Shown here in pieces: positions 27,501 to 38,225 of a DNA stretch of 64,000 nt; positions within the stretch are counted from its first letter, which is position 1; every line of letters begins with the position of its first letter. A program made the translations under genes and the position numbers. The stretch is from Micropterix aruncella. Lineage: Eukaryota; Arthropoda; Insecta; Lepidoptera; Micropterigidae. The notes beneath the pieces are model-generated. The model saw nothing but the letters and a program-made list of their open reading frames with translations. It was not told the DNA's origin and made no database searches. The stretch spans positions 34,252,057 to 34,316,056 of the forward strand of contig OX155952.1 of NCBI GenBank assembly GCA_944548615.1, in the 5' to 3' direction.

Positions 27501-30500
27501 AAGGGTTACGGGGGATAAACGATAATTGTATTTTTTTTAAGATGAGATACTTTTCTCTGAGGTATAAATTTAAGTAAAATATATTTTTTTACAAACTCTA
27601 CTATTTACAGACAAAATATATTTTATCTCTCTCAAACAAACCCTGGCTAAAATGTCATGATTTAAGTTAGTATATTTAAAAAGGCATTACAGAAAGTTTT
27701 AAAAGGTTTTCATCGATTGTTTTTCTTCGCAACCCTTTAAATGAAATCTAAGACATTGGGCAGCTACCACACATGATAATGATGTTGATATTGATGTAGT
27801 ACAAAGATTTTCATTCTGGTATTCCGAATTTGAATACCTGTGATGACCAAAATAGTACTTAATCTACTCATTAGTCAGATCAATAATAAAATTATTATGA
27901 AAGGGTTTTCCTACTTCTTCTACTTATTTACCATTTTCTACTTTTCGGTCAAATGATTTCGTCTACTATCAGTATCAGCATATGTATTTATATTTAGATT
28001 CTGACATAATTTCTACGTGACAGCTCTGCTCGTCTTCCTATTATTAGCGATTCAACATGGGTCATAGCTCCCTCTTAATAGATGACTCTCAATATGGAAG
28101 TCTCGAGTGTCACATTTTTTCTCATGTCTACTTAAGTGACTATGCGATTTCTTTCAAATATTGTTAGTGCGGATGCGGTCCCGTTACAGTTAAGATGTCA
28201 CTAGTATCTCCATGATCCTCATTTTGTGTAATAGCATAATGACGTTAAAAGTCCATGTTTCTGAATGAGACTCAAGTAGATTGTAGAAAGGGTTTGAATG
28301 GTACACTTGTTTAACCTTTTCGCTGCGCAACACATTTTGAGATTTTGTGCTCGCTGTGCGCTAATATTTCGTGGCTGTGTGTTTATTCGTGTTAACCCTT
28401 CGTATACTAGGTGACTAATTCTTACATGCCATAGTAGGCGGGGTTTGACATACCCCGAAAATAAAATGAAATAAAATCAACAAATGTATACTTTATTATA
28501 GTTATTAATAGGAAATTTATTGTAATAACTAATAATGAATAGATTTAGGTAAAAAGCATATTTATTTATACATCTTAATAGATTTTTATTAAAAAAAAAC
28601 AAAACACAACTTTTTCTTCAACTTATAATCTATTCAGTCTTTTATTATGAACTCATAGAAAAAAGTCATAATAGGTGGGGTGTTTGATACCCAACCACAC
28701 TTTACTCACACGTCGCGCTCTCAGAGGCTGATGCCGAACTGAGTAAATTGCACTAATCGGAACGGCAACGTCGCATTTGCAGCTACTGAGAAAACGAACT
28801 CGCGTGTCTTTATAGTTTAAGAATTACGTTTTTAACTGCTGGGGTGTGTTATACCCCACCTTGTACACGAAGGGTTAAGGAGTTTGACAAATTTATATAT
28901 TGTGAGTTTGTTCGTGTAGAGCAGTTAACAATTATAAAAAAGGATCATAGGTCATGGGAATACATTTTTATATACGCGTGGGGCACTCATTTGAAAGTTA
29001 AAGGGGGTAAATCTTTATTTTTCAGATTTAAACCATTTTTTTTTGGTTGGTACTGCTTATTCATTATTATACATTATTTTGGTTGTTACTGAGAATTCAG
29101 GATATGTTCTAATTATACAATCGTTCATATTCTACGGGGTATGTGCTTGATGATGAACCGAACTGCTGCTGATTTCACATAACGTTTACCAAAAGTTCAT
29201 ACTATAAGGCGATTAGTTTATAGTCATTGGGCCCGACTGCATTTCTTCTTGAACTAGGAACTTAGTTCAACCGAATGAGACAGAGCAATACGTTTGAACG
29301 GAATATTAAATGAGCTGTCGTCGATATTCCCGCCCCAAAGTTGCCTGTCGAATATATAGATTCCCGAATAAGTTTGAAATCATTTCGTGCGGTGTTAGAT
29401 TTAGCTGCTCTATCTTCAGTGGGTAGTTTAATCCGTAAAAGTGGCAACGGTTCATTTCACATTCCGCTCTGACGTACTGCTCTGTCTCGTTCACATGAAC
29501 TAATTTTCGATTTCAGTACAAGAGAAACGCAATCAAGCCCACTATTTAATTCCTAGAAAATGATCGTCAGCTTTCTGCAAACAGTGTCGGGAGAAAAAAG
29601 TCATAATTTACATTTCGTATTCAGACAGTTACGTTTACGAGAGTTACATATAAGTTTCGTATACTGAGCCGGCAACCTGAAACATAATTGTCATTAGATA
29701 ATAATAGGTCGTTACATAATAATAGACAATAATAAATGGGCCGTTACCGTGAGGGGTAAAATGTTTAAAAAAAAATTGGACGTAACTATAATAAAAAAAG
29801 CCAAAGCTATTACGGCTAATATTTTTTAACAATCGCTTCCATTTTCATTTATTGTGTAATTAAAATAAAAACAAATTGATGCATCAGTATTGTTTTTATA
29901 CATTTGTATGGAATTAAGTGCAAAAAAGACTTTAATTTTAATTACAACGAAAACAATCAGTATTATTTTAAATTACGACGTTTTAATTTGAAATAATAAA
30001 TTTTTAATACAAATTACTTTAAATAAATTAAAAATTTATTACTTAACATGATTTAGAAAAACACTTATTAATTGATTAGGAGGGAGATTTTTAACATAAA
30101 ATGCACATTATCTCATCTCCATAACCTACACTTTAAAGTTGCATTCTTAACTCTAACTCTTAATGTGTAATTTATTATTCTATCAAATTATATGAGTCTT
30201 CTAAGATGCTGTGACTGAACTATTAATTTTAGTATTTTTTTTAATATTTGATTCCAACCGAGAAGTTTTACACTGCCGTATTGTGATTGTGTTTTTTTTA
30301 CATTTACAGATATGAAACCGAAAATAAGATCCTCGCAGAGGAGCAAGCAAGCATAAAGCACATGAACACGAAAGACGAAGGAATCGCATCTTCCGGTTAT
30401 TACCAATACATCGGACCAGACGGTTTCCTATATAGGGTGGACTACACCGCCGACGAGAAAGGCTTCATCGCCAAGCCCAAGAGAATAGCTACCCAGTACT

Positions 30501-30532
30501 CCGGGAAGTTCGTCAAGGTCAGGGTCAACTGA
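21528..30532 (+). CDS. RR-1 cuticular protein (CPR) gene 1, four coding exons, 209 aa
   Basis: Secreted structural protein of the insect cuticle, expected to bind chitin through an R&R (Rebers-Riddiford) domain. Coding exons: 21528-21545, 24432-24517, 25520-25822, 30310-30532; all introns are GT/AG (phases 0, 2, 2) and the frame is open to the stop. Residues 1-18 are a signal peptide ('MFDLWKLVLLCIVCYTLA'). Residues 20-135 are a Gly/Tyr/Pro/His-rich spacer with repeats such as 'GKYVPDDEGKYVH' and 'NPYKHIANPY'. Residues 133-192 are the R&R domain, from 'YKYVYETENKILAEEQ' to 'YQYIGPDGFLYRVDY' and 'TADEKGF', RR-1 type. The basic C-terminus (RIATQYSGKFVKVRVN) is unusual compared with the common 'PTPPPIP' ending. 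Intron 3 (4.5 kb) is loaded with mobile elements. Tandem paralogue of the gene at 50381. Function by family; the start choice rests on the match of signal peptide, intron phase and promoter. Confidence 0.9.
21546..23940. other. CPR gene 1 intron 1, AT-rich
   Basis: No element recognised in most of the intron. 'actcttataa' plus 'tacttgtatgg'-type motifs repeat three or four times at about 23060-23160, a small imperfect tandem repeat. Intron 1 ends at 24431 after MITE copy B. Confidence 0.5.
23942..24242 (+). mobile_element. ~300-bp foldback MITE, copy B
   Basis: Same family as 9594-9887, in opposite orientation. Ends are 'TGGGCTCGATTGCG' and 'CGCAATCGGGCTTA'. It sits 189 bp upstream of exon 2 of CPR gene 1. 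The centre contains 'ggttgtcactttttcgcaat', shared with copy D. A 101-codon open frame through it is fortuitous, since the other copies do not keep it. Confidence 0.82.
24432..24517 (+). CDS. CPR gene 1, exon 2
   Basis: Acceptor TTTCAG at 24426-24431, donor GTACGT at 24518. It completes the signal peptide and encodes 'EEDGTWRPGKYGKNSG', the acidic start of the mature protein. Ends in phase 2, completing a Lys codon with the first base of exon 3. Confidence 0.88.
25520..25822 (+). CDS. CPR gene 1, exon 3 (spacer)
   Basis: Acceptor TTTTCAG ends at 25519; donor GTGAGT begins at 25823. 303 nt encode the Tyr/Pro/His-rich spacer and the first residues of the R&R domain ('DNYKYV'). The ATG upstream at 25470 is intronic and not used, because the splice site joins exactly in frame. 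Confidence 0.9.
25969..26631 (+). mobile_element. GC-rich retroposon family X, full-length copy
   Basis: About 663 bp, flanked by an 18-bp target duplication with one mismatch (25951-25968 'cgtcaatcgtaacaatta' and 26632-26649 'cgtcaatcgcaacaatta'). It begins 'gagttgtcaactatcg' and ends 'cttcagctcc'; no A-rich tail, no terminal inverted repeat. GC-rich against an AT-rich background. A frame of ~116 codons is open here and in the copies at 31362 and 50653, but it has no recognisable domain. The long variable duplication points to target-primed retroposition. Located 146 bp downstream of CPR gene 1 exon 3. Confidence 0.8.
26640..26820 (-). mobile_element. Retroposon 3' end with (TTTA)n tail
   Basis: Opens with 'ttatttatttatttattggg' and contains 'cccaactgggatatacccgt', related in complement to 20950-21105 and directly to 59656-59850. 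It is directly adjacent to the retroposon X copy. Confidence 0.6.
26821..28390. other. CPR gene 1 intron 3, AT-rich part
   Basis: Low-complexity AT sequence with a short 'acatacacac'-type tract near 26925-26955. No gene or complete element recognised. Confidence 0.45.
28392..28878. mobile_element. piggyBac-like non-autonomous element (CCCTTCGTATAC ends)
   Basis: TTAA at both boundaries (28392-28395, 28875-28878), with inverted ends 'CCCTTCGTATACTAGGTG' and its imperfect complement ('caccttgtacacgaaggg'). Length 487 bp. Motifs 'ggggtttgacatacccc' (28440-28456) and 'ggggtgtgttatacccc' (28841-28857) repeat inside the ends. No transposase is encoded. Confidence 0.75.
29228..29541 (-). mobile_element. 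~300-bp foldback MITE, copy C
   Basis: Ends 'TGGGCCCGACTGCATTTCTT' and '..GAAACGCAATCAAGCCCA'. Same orientation as copy A. Lies in intron 3 of CPR gene 1. The most diverged copy of the four. Confidence 0.8.
30310..30532 (+). CDS. CPR gene 1, exon 4 (R&R domain)
   Basis: Acceptor TTTACAG ends at 30309. The exon completes a split Val codon and then encodes nearly the whole RR-1 domain: 'YETENKILAEEQ' and 'GYYQYIGPDGFLYRVDY', with the conserved aromatic residues, 'GxxYxVxYxADExGF' pattern and the stop. GC content rises sharply over this exon relative to the intron, as expected for coding sequence. Confidence 0.93.
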
Positions 30533-30631
30533 ACGTCACTCCAGATAAGACATAACAAAGATACTAGTTCCTGTAGAAATACGTCTAAATAAGTAATTAA
30601 AAGTGTGAACTCGAAGCATACGTGGAGAGTG

Positions 30632-30637
30632 AATAAA
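30632..30637 (+). terminator. Polyadenylation signal of CPR gene 1
   Basis: AATAAA about 100 bp after the stop codon, in 'gaataaaaaagag'. It is the first canonical signal downstream of the stop. Confidence 0.6.
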
Positions 30638-31016
30638 AAAGAGATATCATTACAACTTTTACAGTAATGTATGCGCTGAGTATCTCAAACTTTACATTCA
30701 GTATTTAAATTAACATAGTTTTGATGCGGCGGGTGTGAAAATAATAAATAACTCGAAGAATAGTTTAATTTTTCAATCATTTTGCCGGATGCTAGATTTG
30801 AGGCAAAGTGGGAAAATCCGCTGCTGCTGCCATCGAAATGTAAGAATTAATGCCTATTTCTTAAAGATGTTTTTTTCAGAAACATGTTTTAGCCATTATT
30901 AACTGTTTAACTCCGATTGCATGATGTGATTGTAACAAAGTAGAATAGACCGAGGGAATATGAGGGTGTACTGTGAGTGAATGCGATAGCGTAATAGATA
31001 GAGATAGCTGTATATA

Positions 31017-31268
31017 GGCCCCCTCTATCCTTGTCTAGTCGCGCATGCCTGTTTATCATTCTTTAATTGAGTATAATAATTCGGAATTCTTTAATTCCGA
31101 ATTATTTTACATACAATTTTAAGAAACGCCGGGAAAATAAAAACTTAAAAATACAATGAACGCTTAAACTCACATAGCAGACAATTATGGCATCGAAGCC
31201 TTGCACTCAGTATGTATGTATTTACGTGTGTCCCGCGCATGCGCGACTAAACAAGGATAAAGGGGGCC
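31017..31268. mobile_element. TIR element, 252 bp, GGCCCCC ends
   Basis: Inverted ends of about 32 bp: left 'GGCCCCCTCTATCCTTGTCT' continuing 'agtcgcgcatgc', right its complement with two or three mismatches. At the centre is a perfect 12-bp stem with an 8-nt loop (31075-31106). No coding capacity. Superfamily and target duplication not determined. Confidence 0.7.
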
Positions 31269-31361
31269 CATATGAAGCTTTCTCTTTCTTTTCCTCTATC
31301 GATTTCTCAGGCTAGTCGGATGGTTTATTTTAGTGACAGTCTTTGGATTGTACGAGTACGT

Positions 31362-32022
31362 GGGAGCTAATGGGCCCGTGCTGAGTTGGCCACGAAGACC
31401 CATTCTGTTCAGGGTTGGTCACACTCACGGGTCAACTCCCATCCGGCGGCCTCCATGCATGAAGTGCGAGCCTGGGTAGGACTCTGGCTTTAGGGCTAGT
31501 TTCCCCTAGGAATCAACCTTCTGGAGCTCCTGGACGGTCTGCGCACTGTGCGGCGTAAGCCAATCGACTGTGCACTCTGACTAACAGTCGGGGGAGTCTG
31601 GAAGCAGTACTGTTTCCTATAGAGCGGGGGTGGTTGCGGACCCCTCGGCGACTGCTCTTGAAACGACCATCGGCTACCCAATCCTGGGTGAACAACCGGG
31701 CGAAGGATGCTGTGGTCCGCGATAGATTCGGTATACACCGTTTCACCGCTTCGTAAGGGAGAGGAGCGCGCAAGCGACCTCGAACTCGTAACCTATCGAG
31801 AGACCAGTCGTAATTGGAAGCAAGGGCGTGAGTGTAAGCCCGCTGGGTAAAACTCCTGGCTATCTCGCAGTTAAGGCGTTGGCCTCTTGCGGGCATGTGG
31901 CGGAGCTTGACGGTGGATTGTTTTATCCAAGTCTTTTGCGTTCACTTCACGGGAGAGAGAACGACTAATCGTTAAAACTTCCTGAGGTGAAGGGTTCGCC
32001 CGTTGTAGTTGGCAACTCTATA
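31362..32022 (-). mobile_element. GC-rich retroposon family X, full-length copy
   Basis: Flanked by a perfect 13-bp target duplication TGTACGAGTACGT (31349-31361 and 32023-32035). In its own orientation it starts 'tatagagttgccaactac' and ends 'gggcccattagctccc'. It keeps a 127-codon open frame in the same frame as the copies at 25969 and 50653. No A-rich tail. The best-preserved boundaries of the family. Confidence 0.82.
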
Positions 32023-32035
32023 TGTACGAGTACGT

Positions 32036-33110
32036 ATATAATTTAATGCTCTTTTAATTCATATTTTAGCACACGTATAGTTCAAATAAAATGATCATGG
32101 TGTCATTCCTCTATATCGGCAAATTAAACTACCAATTAAAACACAGCAAAAGAAATGACCGTTATTTACAGATATTTGCGGTCATAAATCAAGCGACTAA
32201 ACTGCGTGTAAAAATTATGACTGTGCTGTCCAACTACAACTATTTATTGACTATAAACATGCACCAAAACAGATAAACATCAAAATAAAATTTGTCAATA
32301 GGAGCCGTAATCGAAAATACTTACCTATATAAATATTCAGTAGAAAAAAAACAGGCTGGTCGGTTTTTATTACAAGGAATTTCAACCGCATTTACCATAG
32401 CTGTAGATACGTATACTTTATTTCTGACACAATATCATAAATAGGTAGTTATTCTGCTACGGAGGAACGCCACCAAACTGGTAATGCGGTTAATGCCCGA
32501 TTGTTGTTGTTAGTGGGCGTATGGTAATTTAATAACATAGCCCAAAAAATACTATTGTATCCGATTTTTACAGTGAAAATGATCATTAACATAAGCAAAT
32601 TGTACAATAAAATTTCACCGAAAATATAAAATAAGGATATCTTATAAATCACTACGAATTACTATATCCGTACGATCGTATCAATAAAATTATGATTTAA
32701 ACAATATTAATATTGCTATTAAGTGACATAATTATTTTGGATTGGATCACTCTTTTATGCGAAAATACCTGCTTTCCTGAGCTATAAATAAATGACAATT
32801 CACGGTTGCCAATATCTGTCTGATGAGGACACTGACCTATGTCGTGATCGCTTTGTGAGTATTATGTGTTAAATCAGTGTATCTTGACATGGATATTTTA
32901 GAATTAATTTATAATACATTTTTTTTAACAAAATGTACCAGAAGATCCAACCAATACAATCTGTTATAGGCGTAATTCAATAATATTTTTACGAATAAAA
33001 ACATTTCAATTTCTTTTAATCTGTAAATAAGTGTGGCCTTTAATATTTTACTTTACCGGCCCACCAACCGATGAAAAGATTATTGAAAAATAAAATGTAA
33101 ACCTTACTTT
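32036..33110. other. Unassigned AT-rich DNA
   Basis: No exon or element recognised. Confidence 0.4.
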
Positions 33111-33112
33111 TT

Positions 33113-33128
33113 CATATTAATAATAATA

Positions 33129-33161
<33 letters not shown>

Positions 33162-34030
33162 CCCTTTATTTTAAATAAAAAGGTGAACTTATTTCCTTGC
33201 GGCAATGTCTATCAGCTAACCTTTAGCTTAATTTTATAACATATTTATTACGTTGGCTACGCAAAAGGACAATAAAAAATAAATTGATAAAAAAGAAACA
33301 AACAGAAAACTAGAAAGAAACGGATAATAAAAAAAGTTAAATAAATGACTAAAATTAAATGGAAAAAAAGGAGGAAGAAAGGAAAGGGAAACGGAAAGGA
33401 TGGAAGAAGAGGAGGGTTGTTTAATTTATGGATTTTAGGATTATATGCTCCTTGAGCCTGGCCTCGCTGGGGGCTGTTCTGACATCATTCGGTAAAGCAT
33501 TCCAGAGACGTGCAGCTTCCACGGAGAAGGAGTATGAAAAAATTCGCTGCTATGACCAGGGATGGATAACAGGTTATTGCCATCTGATGTCAGGGAACGG
33601 CCGTGCACCGATAGCGCGGTGAACCTATCGACAAGATAAAGCGATACGCCATCCGCGATGATTTTATATAAGAGGCAGAGAGTTCTAACCTGTGTCGTCT
33701 TCCTGGTGGTAAGCCACTGCAGTCTGCTTCGATATTCCGTGATATGGTCATGTTTTCTAAGGCCAAAAATGAAGCGAATAAAGACGTTCTGTAGCCTTTC
33801 CAACTTGGTGGCCAGCTCTTCTGTCAGATCGAGGAAGGCGGCGTCGCCATAGTGAAGGAGTGGAAGAAGCAAAGATTGATTGTCTCTTTACTTTTCTCAG
33901 TCGGAAAATTTTGGAGCTTCTTTAGCGAATGACATCTACTAAAGATCTTTCCTCTCGTCTCACTAATATGGTGCTGCCAGGACAGATTCTGATCGAAATG
34001 GACACCAAGGCTCTTCACCTGCATGCTATA
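33113..34030 (-). pseudogene. LINE 3' portion with (TTA)n tail
   Basis: Minus-strand, 5'-truncated LINE. From its 5' side: 'VKSLGVHFDQNLSWQHHI' (region after the RT palm), then, after a frameshift near 33850, 'LPLLHYGDAAFLDL' and 'ERLQNVFIRFIFGLRKHDHI', then the C-terminal 'ERLWN'-like region, a purine-rich 3' untranslated part (33290-33425) and a terminal (TAA)n tract at 33113-33160, which is a (TTA)n tail in the element's sense. The 3' part matches 59195-59600. Jockey/CR1/L2-type by these features; the clade is not certain. Confidence 0.78.
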
Positions 34031-34240
34031 AGAAATAAGAAATAAGAAATAAGAAAAATTTATTTTCATAAACCCGATCTGGGTATAGAAACTACTTTAC
34101 AAAAAATTATTATATATATAATAACATTACGAAATTACAACAAATAGTATTTCTACAAATGAAATTACATTTTAAATTATAAAAAAAGTGTATAAAAAGT
34201 TCTGCGATCTAAGCTAACAGTGTATAAAAAAAGTGTATAA
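34028..34240. repeat. (AAGAAAT)n and AT-rich junction sequence
   Basis: Four near-perfect 'aagaaat' units at 34028-34054 followed by AT-rich sequence, with 'taaaaaaagtgtataaaa' repeated at about 34184 and 34215. It separates two oppositely oriented LINE remnants. Confidence 0.6.
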
Positions 34241-35095
34241 AAGTTCTGCGATCCAAGCAAAGCATTCGACTGTATAAACATCAATACCCTGGTAGACAAG
34301 CTAAACCATCATGGAATTAGAGGAGCGGCCAATTCACTCATTAAATCGTACCCACAAAACAGGCAGCAAGTGGTGGAGATTAAAATAATTGATGGAATTG
34401 AGGAAAAGGCTGAGCAATCGAGTTGTGAAATAGTAAACACCGGTGTGCCCCACGGCTCAACATTAGGACCCCTCCTCTTCAAACTCTATTGTAACGACTT
34501 AGCCACCAACATAACATGTGCCAAGACTGTCCAACTCGCAGACGACACCACGCGCATTCTTGAAAGTGACTATAGAGCAAAAATGGAGGATCCAACAAGC
34601 GAAACACTTTTTGAAGTCAATGACTAGTTTAGAGTGAACCCGATGTCGCCAATTTAAGCAAAGCAGTGTTGATAAACTTCTCAAATAAAAAAGAAAAACA
34701 GTTAAATTACTCTAATGAGATTGCCAAGTCCACTAAATTTCCAGGAACTTACACCGACTAAAACATGTCACGGAAAACCCACATAGACCAGCCCAAACCA
34801 AAATTGTGTTAAGCCCGCTATGCGGTATCCAGATCGAGAAAGATATTGGACGAAAAGGAAATTGAGAGTGCATACCATTCTCCGGCCGAATCCCACTTGG
34901 GACACCGGATCCCATTGCTGGCAAATGCCACTGATATTAAAGAGGTATTTATTTTACAAAAAAGAGCCGTGAGAGCAATACGCGGATTAAACAGGAGAGA
35001 ATCCTGCAAACCACCATTTCGTGAACTAAAGATCCCCACCGCTTATGTCATACCTACCCACGAAAGCCCGCGCGAGTTCCACAAAAACAAAAATA
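34241..35095 (+). pseudogene. Decayed LINE reverse transcriptase fragment
   Basis: Plus-strand relative of the 35-37 kb element. Visible pieces: 'SKAFDCININTLVDKLNHHG' (first catalytic Asp region), 'GVPHGSTLGPLLFKLY' (GVPQGS motif with Q to H), 'LADDTTRILES' (catalytic FADD with F to L). After stops it continues with 'EIESAYHSPAESHLGHRIP' and 'ILQKRAVRAIRGLNRRES'. Several stops and frameshifts, so inactive. Confidence 0.85.
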
Positions 35096-35146
35096 AGGGA
35101 AAGCACCAAGCTCTTGCCCAATTACATTCCCATACAGCTCTTGCCC

Positions 35147-35187
35147 AATTACATATACACATACATATACATATATATATATATATT
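35147..35187. repeat. (TATATG/TA)n microsatellite
   Basis: 'acatacatatacatatatat' type tract lying directly at the 3' end of the minus-strand LINE. It is probably that element's microsatellite tail. Confidence 0.8.
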
Positions 35188-37140
35188 AAAATTCCTTAAG
35201 GTCATATAAGGATTTCTCAATTAAATATTTTTTCGTCTCTTTCCTGAATTTGTCATAATTTTCAATATCTTTCATGTTTTCTGGTAATTTATTATAAAAA
35301 TTGAGGCTTATGTAATGAGAAGTACGCTGGAATTCAGTAGTTGATGGGTGCAATGCCTGGACGTATAGGGACTTATTCCTTGTATTATGGTAATGCATGT
35401 CAGCGTGCGTTACATAACTGTTTCTGTGTTTGTAAAACTCGCACAAACACTCATGAACATATATACCAAAAACGGTGAGAATACGCAGTGTTTTAAAAAG
35501 AGGTTTGCATGATTCTCTTTGTCCTATGCCTCTGATTTGTCTCACCGCCCTTTTTTGCAGTATGAAAATATCCGTTATATTTATAGAATTACCCCACAAT
35601 AATATACCATATCTCAAATGAGATTCCACCAATGCATAATATGCTCCAATAACCTCCCTTTCTTCCATAATGTTTCTTATCTTAGATATAGCATAGCAGG
35701 CGGAAGATAGCTTGGCCCTAAGCTGGTCCCTGTGTACTCCCCAAGACATATTCTCATCCATATAAATACCTAGGAATCTAGTAGATTCTACTTTCTCTAT
35801 AGGGAAATTGAGTTTTATGTTGGTAGTTTCTTTTTTACTTGAAAAATTAACCAAGGCGGTCTTATCAATATTTAAAGACATTTTATTTGCCCTAAACCAG
35901 TCTTCTAACTCGTGAAGGGTAACGTTAATTCGCTCCTCCATGTTTGCTAATGTATCACTTTCAAGTACGCACGTTGTATCGTCAGCAAATTGTATGGTCT
36001 TGGCTATGCTTATATTCATAGATAAGTCATTGGTGTATAATGTAAAGAGTAATGGACCCAAGATCGAACCCTGAGGCACACCCATGTTTATCAGTTTTAC
36101 TTGGGATCGACTTATAATTTCATTATAGCCATTGATAGTCCTGATTTCCACGATTTGCTGTCTATTTTGCAAATAAGACTTTAACAGGGAATTAGCCACT
36201 CCTCGAATGCCATAGTGATGCAGCTTCTCCAGCAATAGCTCGATGTCAACGCAATCAAACGCTCTGCTTAAGTCACAGAAAATACCAGAAGAAAACATCT
36301 TGTCATTGCGACTAATTTGAATAATTCTACATGCGGACAACACTGCATCTTGTGTAGATTTGTTTTTCCTAAATCCGTATTGGTTGTCCGTCAGTACCGC
36401 AAATTTTTCCATGAATTTGTTTAATCTATTTTCTATAATTTTTTCAAGAATCTTTGAAAAATTATTTAATAACGCCACAGGACGATAGTTTTCGATATTA
36501 CTTGCCTCTCCTTTTTTAAACAAAGGTACAATTTTTGCCACTTTATAAACGTCGGGAAATACTCCGTTAGCAAAACTTAGATTAAATAGGCGCGTTAGGC
36601 ATGGTGCAAAAATGTTTTTATAAGATTTAATAATACAGGTTGGAATTTCATCTAAACCCGCTGACCTTTTGTTCTTAAGAGAATCTATGCACTTGTCTAC
36701 CTCCTCAGTCGATACAGGATATAGATATATGGAGCCGTTAATTTTGGTGTTTTTGAAATATTTCTGAGAAGCAGAGTTAATTGGTGGTGGTATTTGTGAT
36801 GCGAGTTGAACTGGTTTAGAAATAAAAAATGTGTTGAAAGATTCACATATTTTATCTGGATTGATAATCACGTCTCCATTTATTGTCAAGGTTATGTTTT
36901 TTTTAATTGTCCTGTTTTTCCTATTTAATTCATTATTTATTATCTGCCATGATTGTCTAGTTTTATTTGAAGAGGTTTTTAATAATTTTGAATAATATTG
37001 CTTTTTAGCTAATTTAATTTCATTCCGTAGCTCTTTTGTCATTTTTAATATGTATGTTCTGGTCGTTGATATGCTTTTTATATAACGATTCCTGTAGTAT
37101 TTTCTTTTCAATTTACATTTAGCTTTTAGTTCGTTCGTGA
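35186..37140 (-). CDS. Non-LTR retrotransposon reverse transcriptase, 5'-truncated, open frame
   Basis: LINE polymerase. From the apparent Met at 37111 (641 codons): 'SAGLDEIP' near residue 150, 'YRPVALL' 209-215, 'GFRKNKST' about 246-253, the first catalytic Asp in 'FCDLSRAFDCVD' (278-289), 'GVPQGSILGPLLF' 344-356, catalytic 'FADD' 375-378, 'FLGIYMDENMSWG' about 447-459, then '[15 protein letters not shown]', 'FILQKRAVRQIRG' and a C-terminal 'FYNKLPENMKD'. All RT signatures are intact and the frame has no stop. Codons upstream of 37111 stay coding ('TNELKAKCKL') until a stop near 37145; no apurinic endonuclease domain is present. Jockey/CR1-group by motifs, exact clade unsure. The intact RT suggests a recent insertion. 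Confidence 0.88.
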
Positions 37141-37440
37141 TGTAGGTTTTATTTTATAAGGAATCTCCTCCGCCTCAATACATATTTTGATATGGAGTGC
37201 ATGTCGATCCTCGAGGTGTAGGACCCGCTACCGATGATGAACGTACCGATGATTAACGTATACGGAAGAAATTATAATAAGAACAAAATGGTGTCCTTTC
37301 TTTTGCAGACCTGAACATTGGTCAGATGTTACCGATAGTTTAGGTTAACATCTGGTTGTGATTTGCGATCGCCAAAGATAAATTGTGCGCACTGCCTCAA
37401 ACTACAGTAGAGTCTGGCAAAGCTTTATTTATTATGTAAA

Positions 37441-38005
37441 CTAGCTGCCCCGGCGAACTTCGTACCGCCTAATAGCCAATGAATGTCGTGTTACAGATTA
37501 GCTGAACTTAATTTATGATTTTATGAAAGTAATACAATGAATACAAAATAAATATTAAGTTCACTACTTTATTAAGATAATAACACAAGAAAATAAAAAA
37601 GTATAAAAATTAAGTACATCAATCGCGTGTCAGCAATACATGGTTGAATTAAACTATTCATATATTATGCAGCATGGGATGTACTCGGAATAATTCTCTA
37701 TTGAAGCACCTTGTGATATACGACATTTTTTGTTTTTTTTTTATAATTAATTAATTAACAAATAAAGCGGATGATTTGCCGACACGTGAACATGCCACGT
37801 ACAACTGACCTTGAGAAAAACACGGATTTACATTTTTTCCTTTTATTTTACTTTATCGTCAATTTTCCAATTATCGTTTTTAATAGTTATTCTGCTATTC
37901 GGGACGGAGATAAATACTACAAATCAAAAACCATGAAAATCGATCCAGCCGTTCTCGAGTTATACGTGTTCGAACAAACCCAACTTTGCTTTATATATAG
38001 ATAGA
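37441..38005 (-). mobile_element. Helitron 3' remnant with helicase C-terminus
   Basis: Minus-strand frame 37826-37751 reads 'FSQGQLYVACSRVGKSSALF' then stop, matching the last motif of the Helitron Rep-helicase. The element then runs to a 3' end reading '..cgccggggcagctag' whose last bases are CTAG followed by T, as expected for Helitron termini (CTRR, insertion between A and T). The upstream part (37830-38005) is not helicase and ends in an 'atatatagatagat' tract, so another repeat has probably interrupted it. Confidence 0.72.
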
Positions 38006-38135
38006 TGAGCCAGATGTGTTTTTTCATAGAATTACAGGATCAATTATCATGTACAAAAAAATGAAGACTATGAAAATGAGAACAATGAGTTTGTATTTTT
38101 GTCTAATTTCTAGATCCCAAATAGACAAGTTGTAA

Positions 38136-38225
38136 GTCCGGTTGTAAGTCCGGACTCCACCGCCACAGAAGTGTAATAATATTGTAGATATTAGGACGGG
38201 CCGACTCTGTTCGCTGAATTTCATG
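38136..38225 (+). mobile_element. Retroelement 3' UTR fragment related to 49560-49690
   Basis: 'agtccggactccaccgccac' and 'gccgactctgttcgctgaat' correspond in reverse complement to the 3' untranslated region of the endonuclease-bearing element at 49500-50230. Plus orientation, no coding part. Confidence 0.55.
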
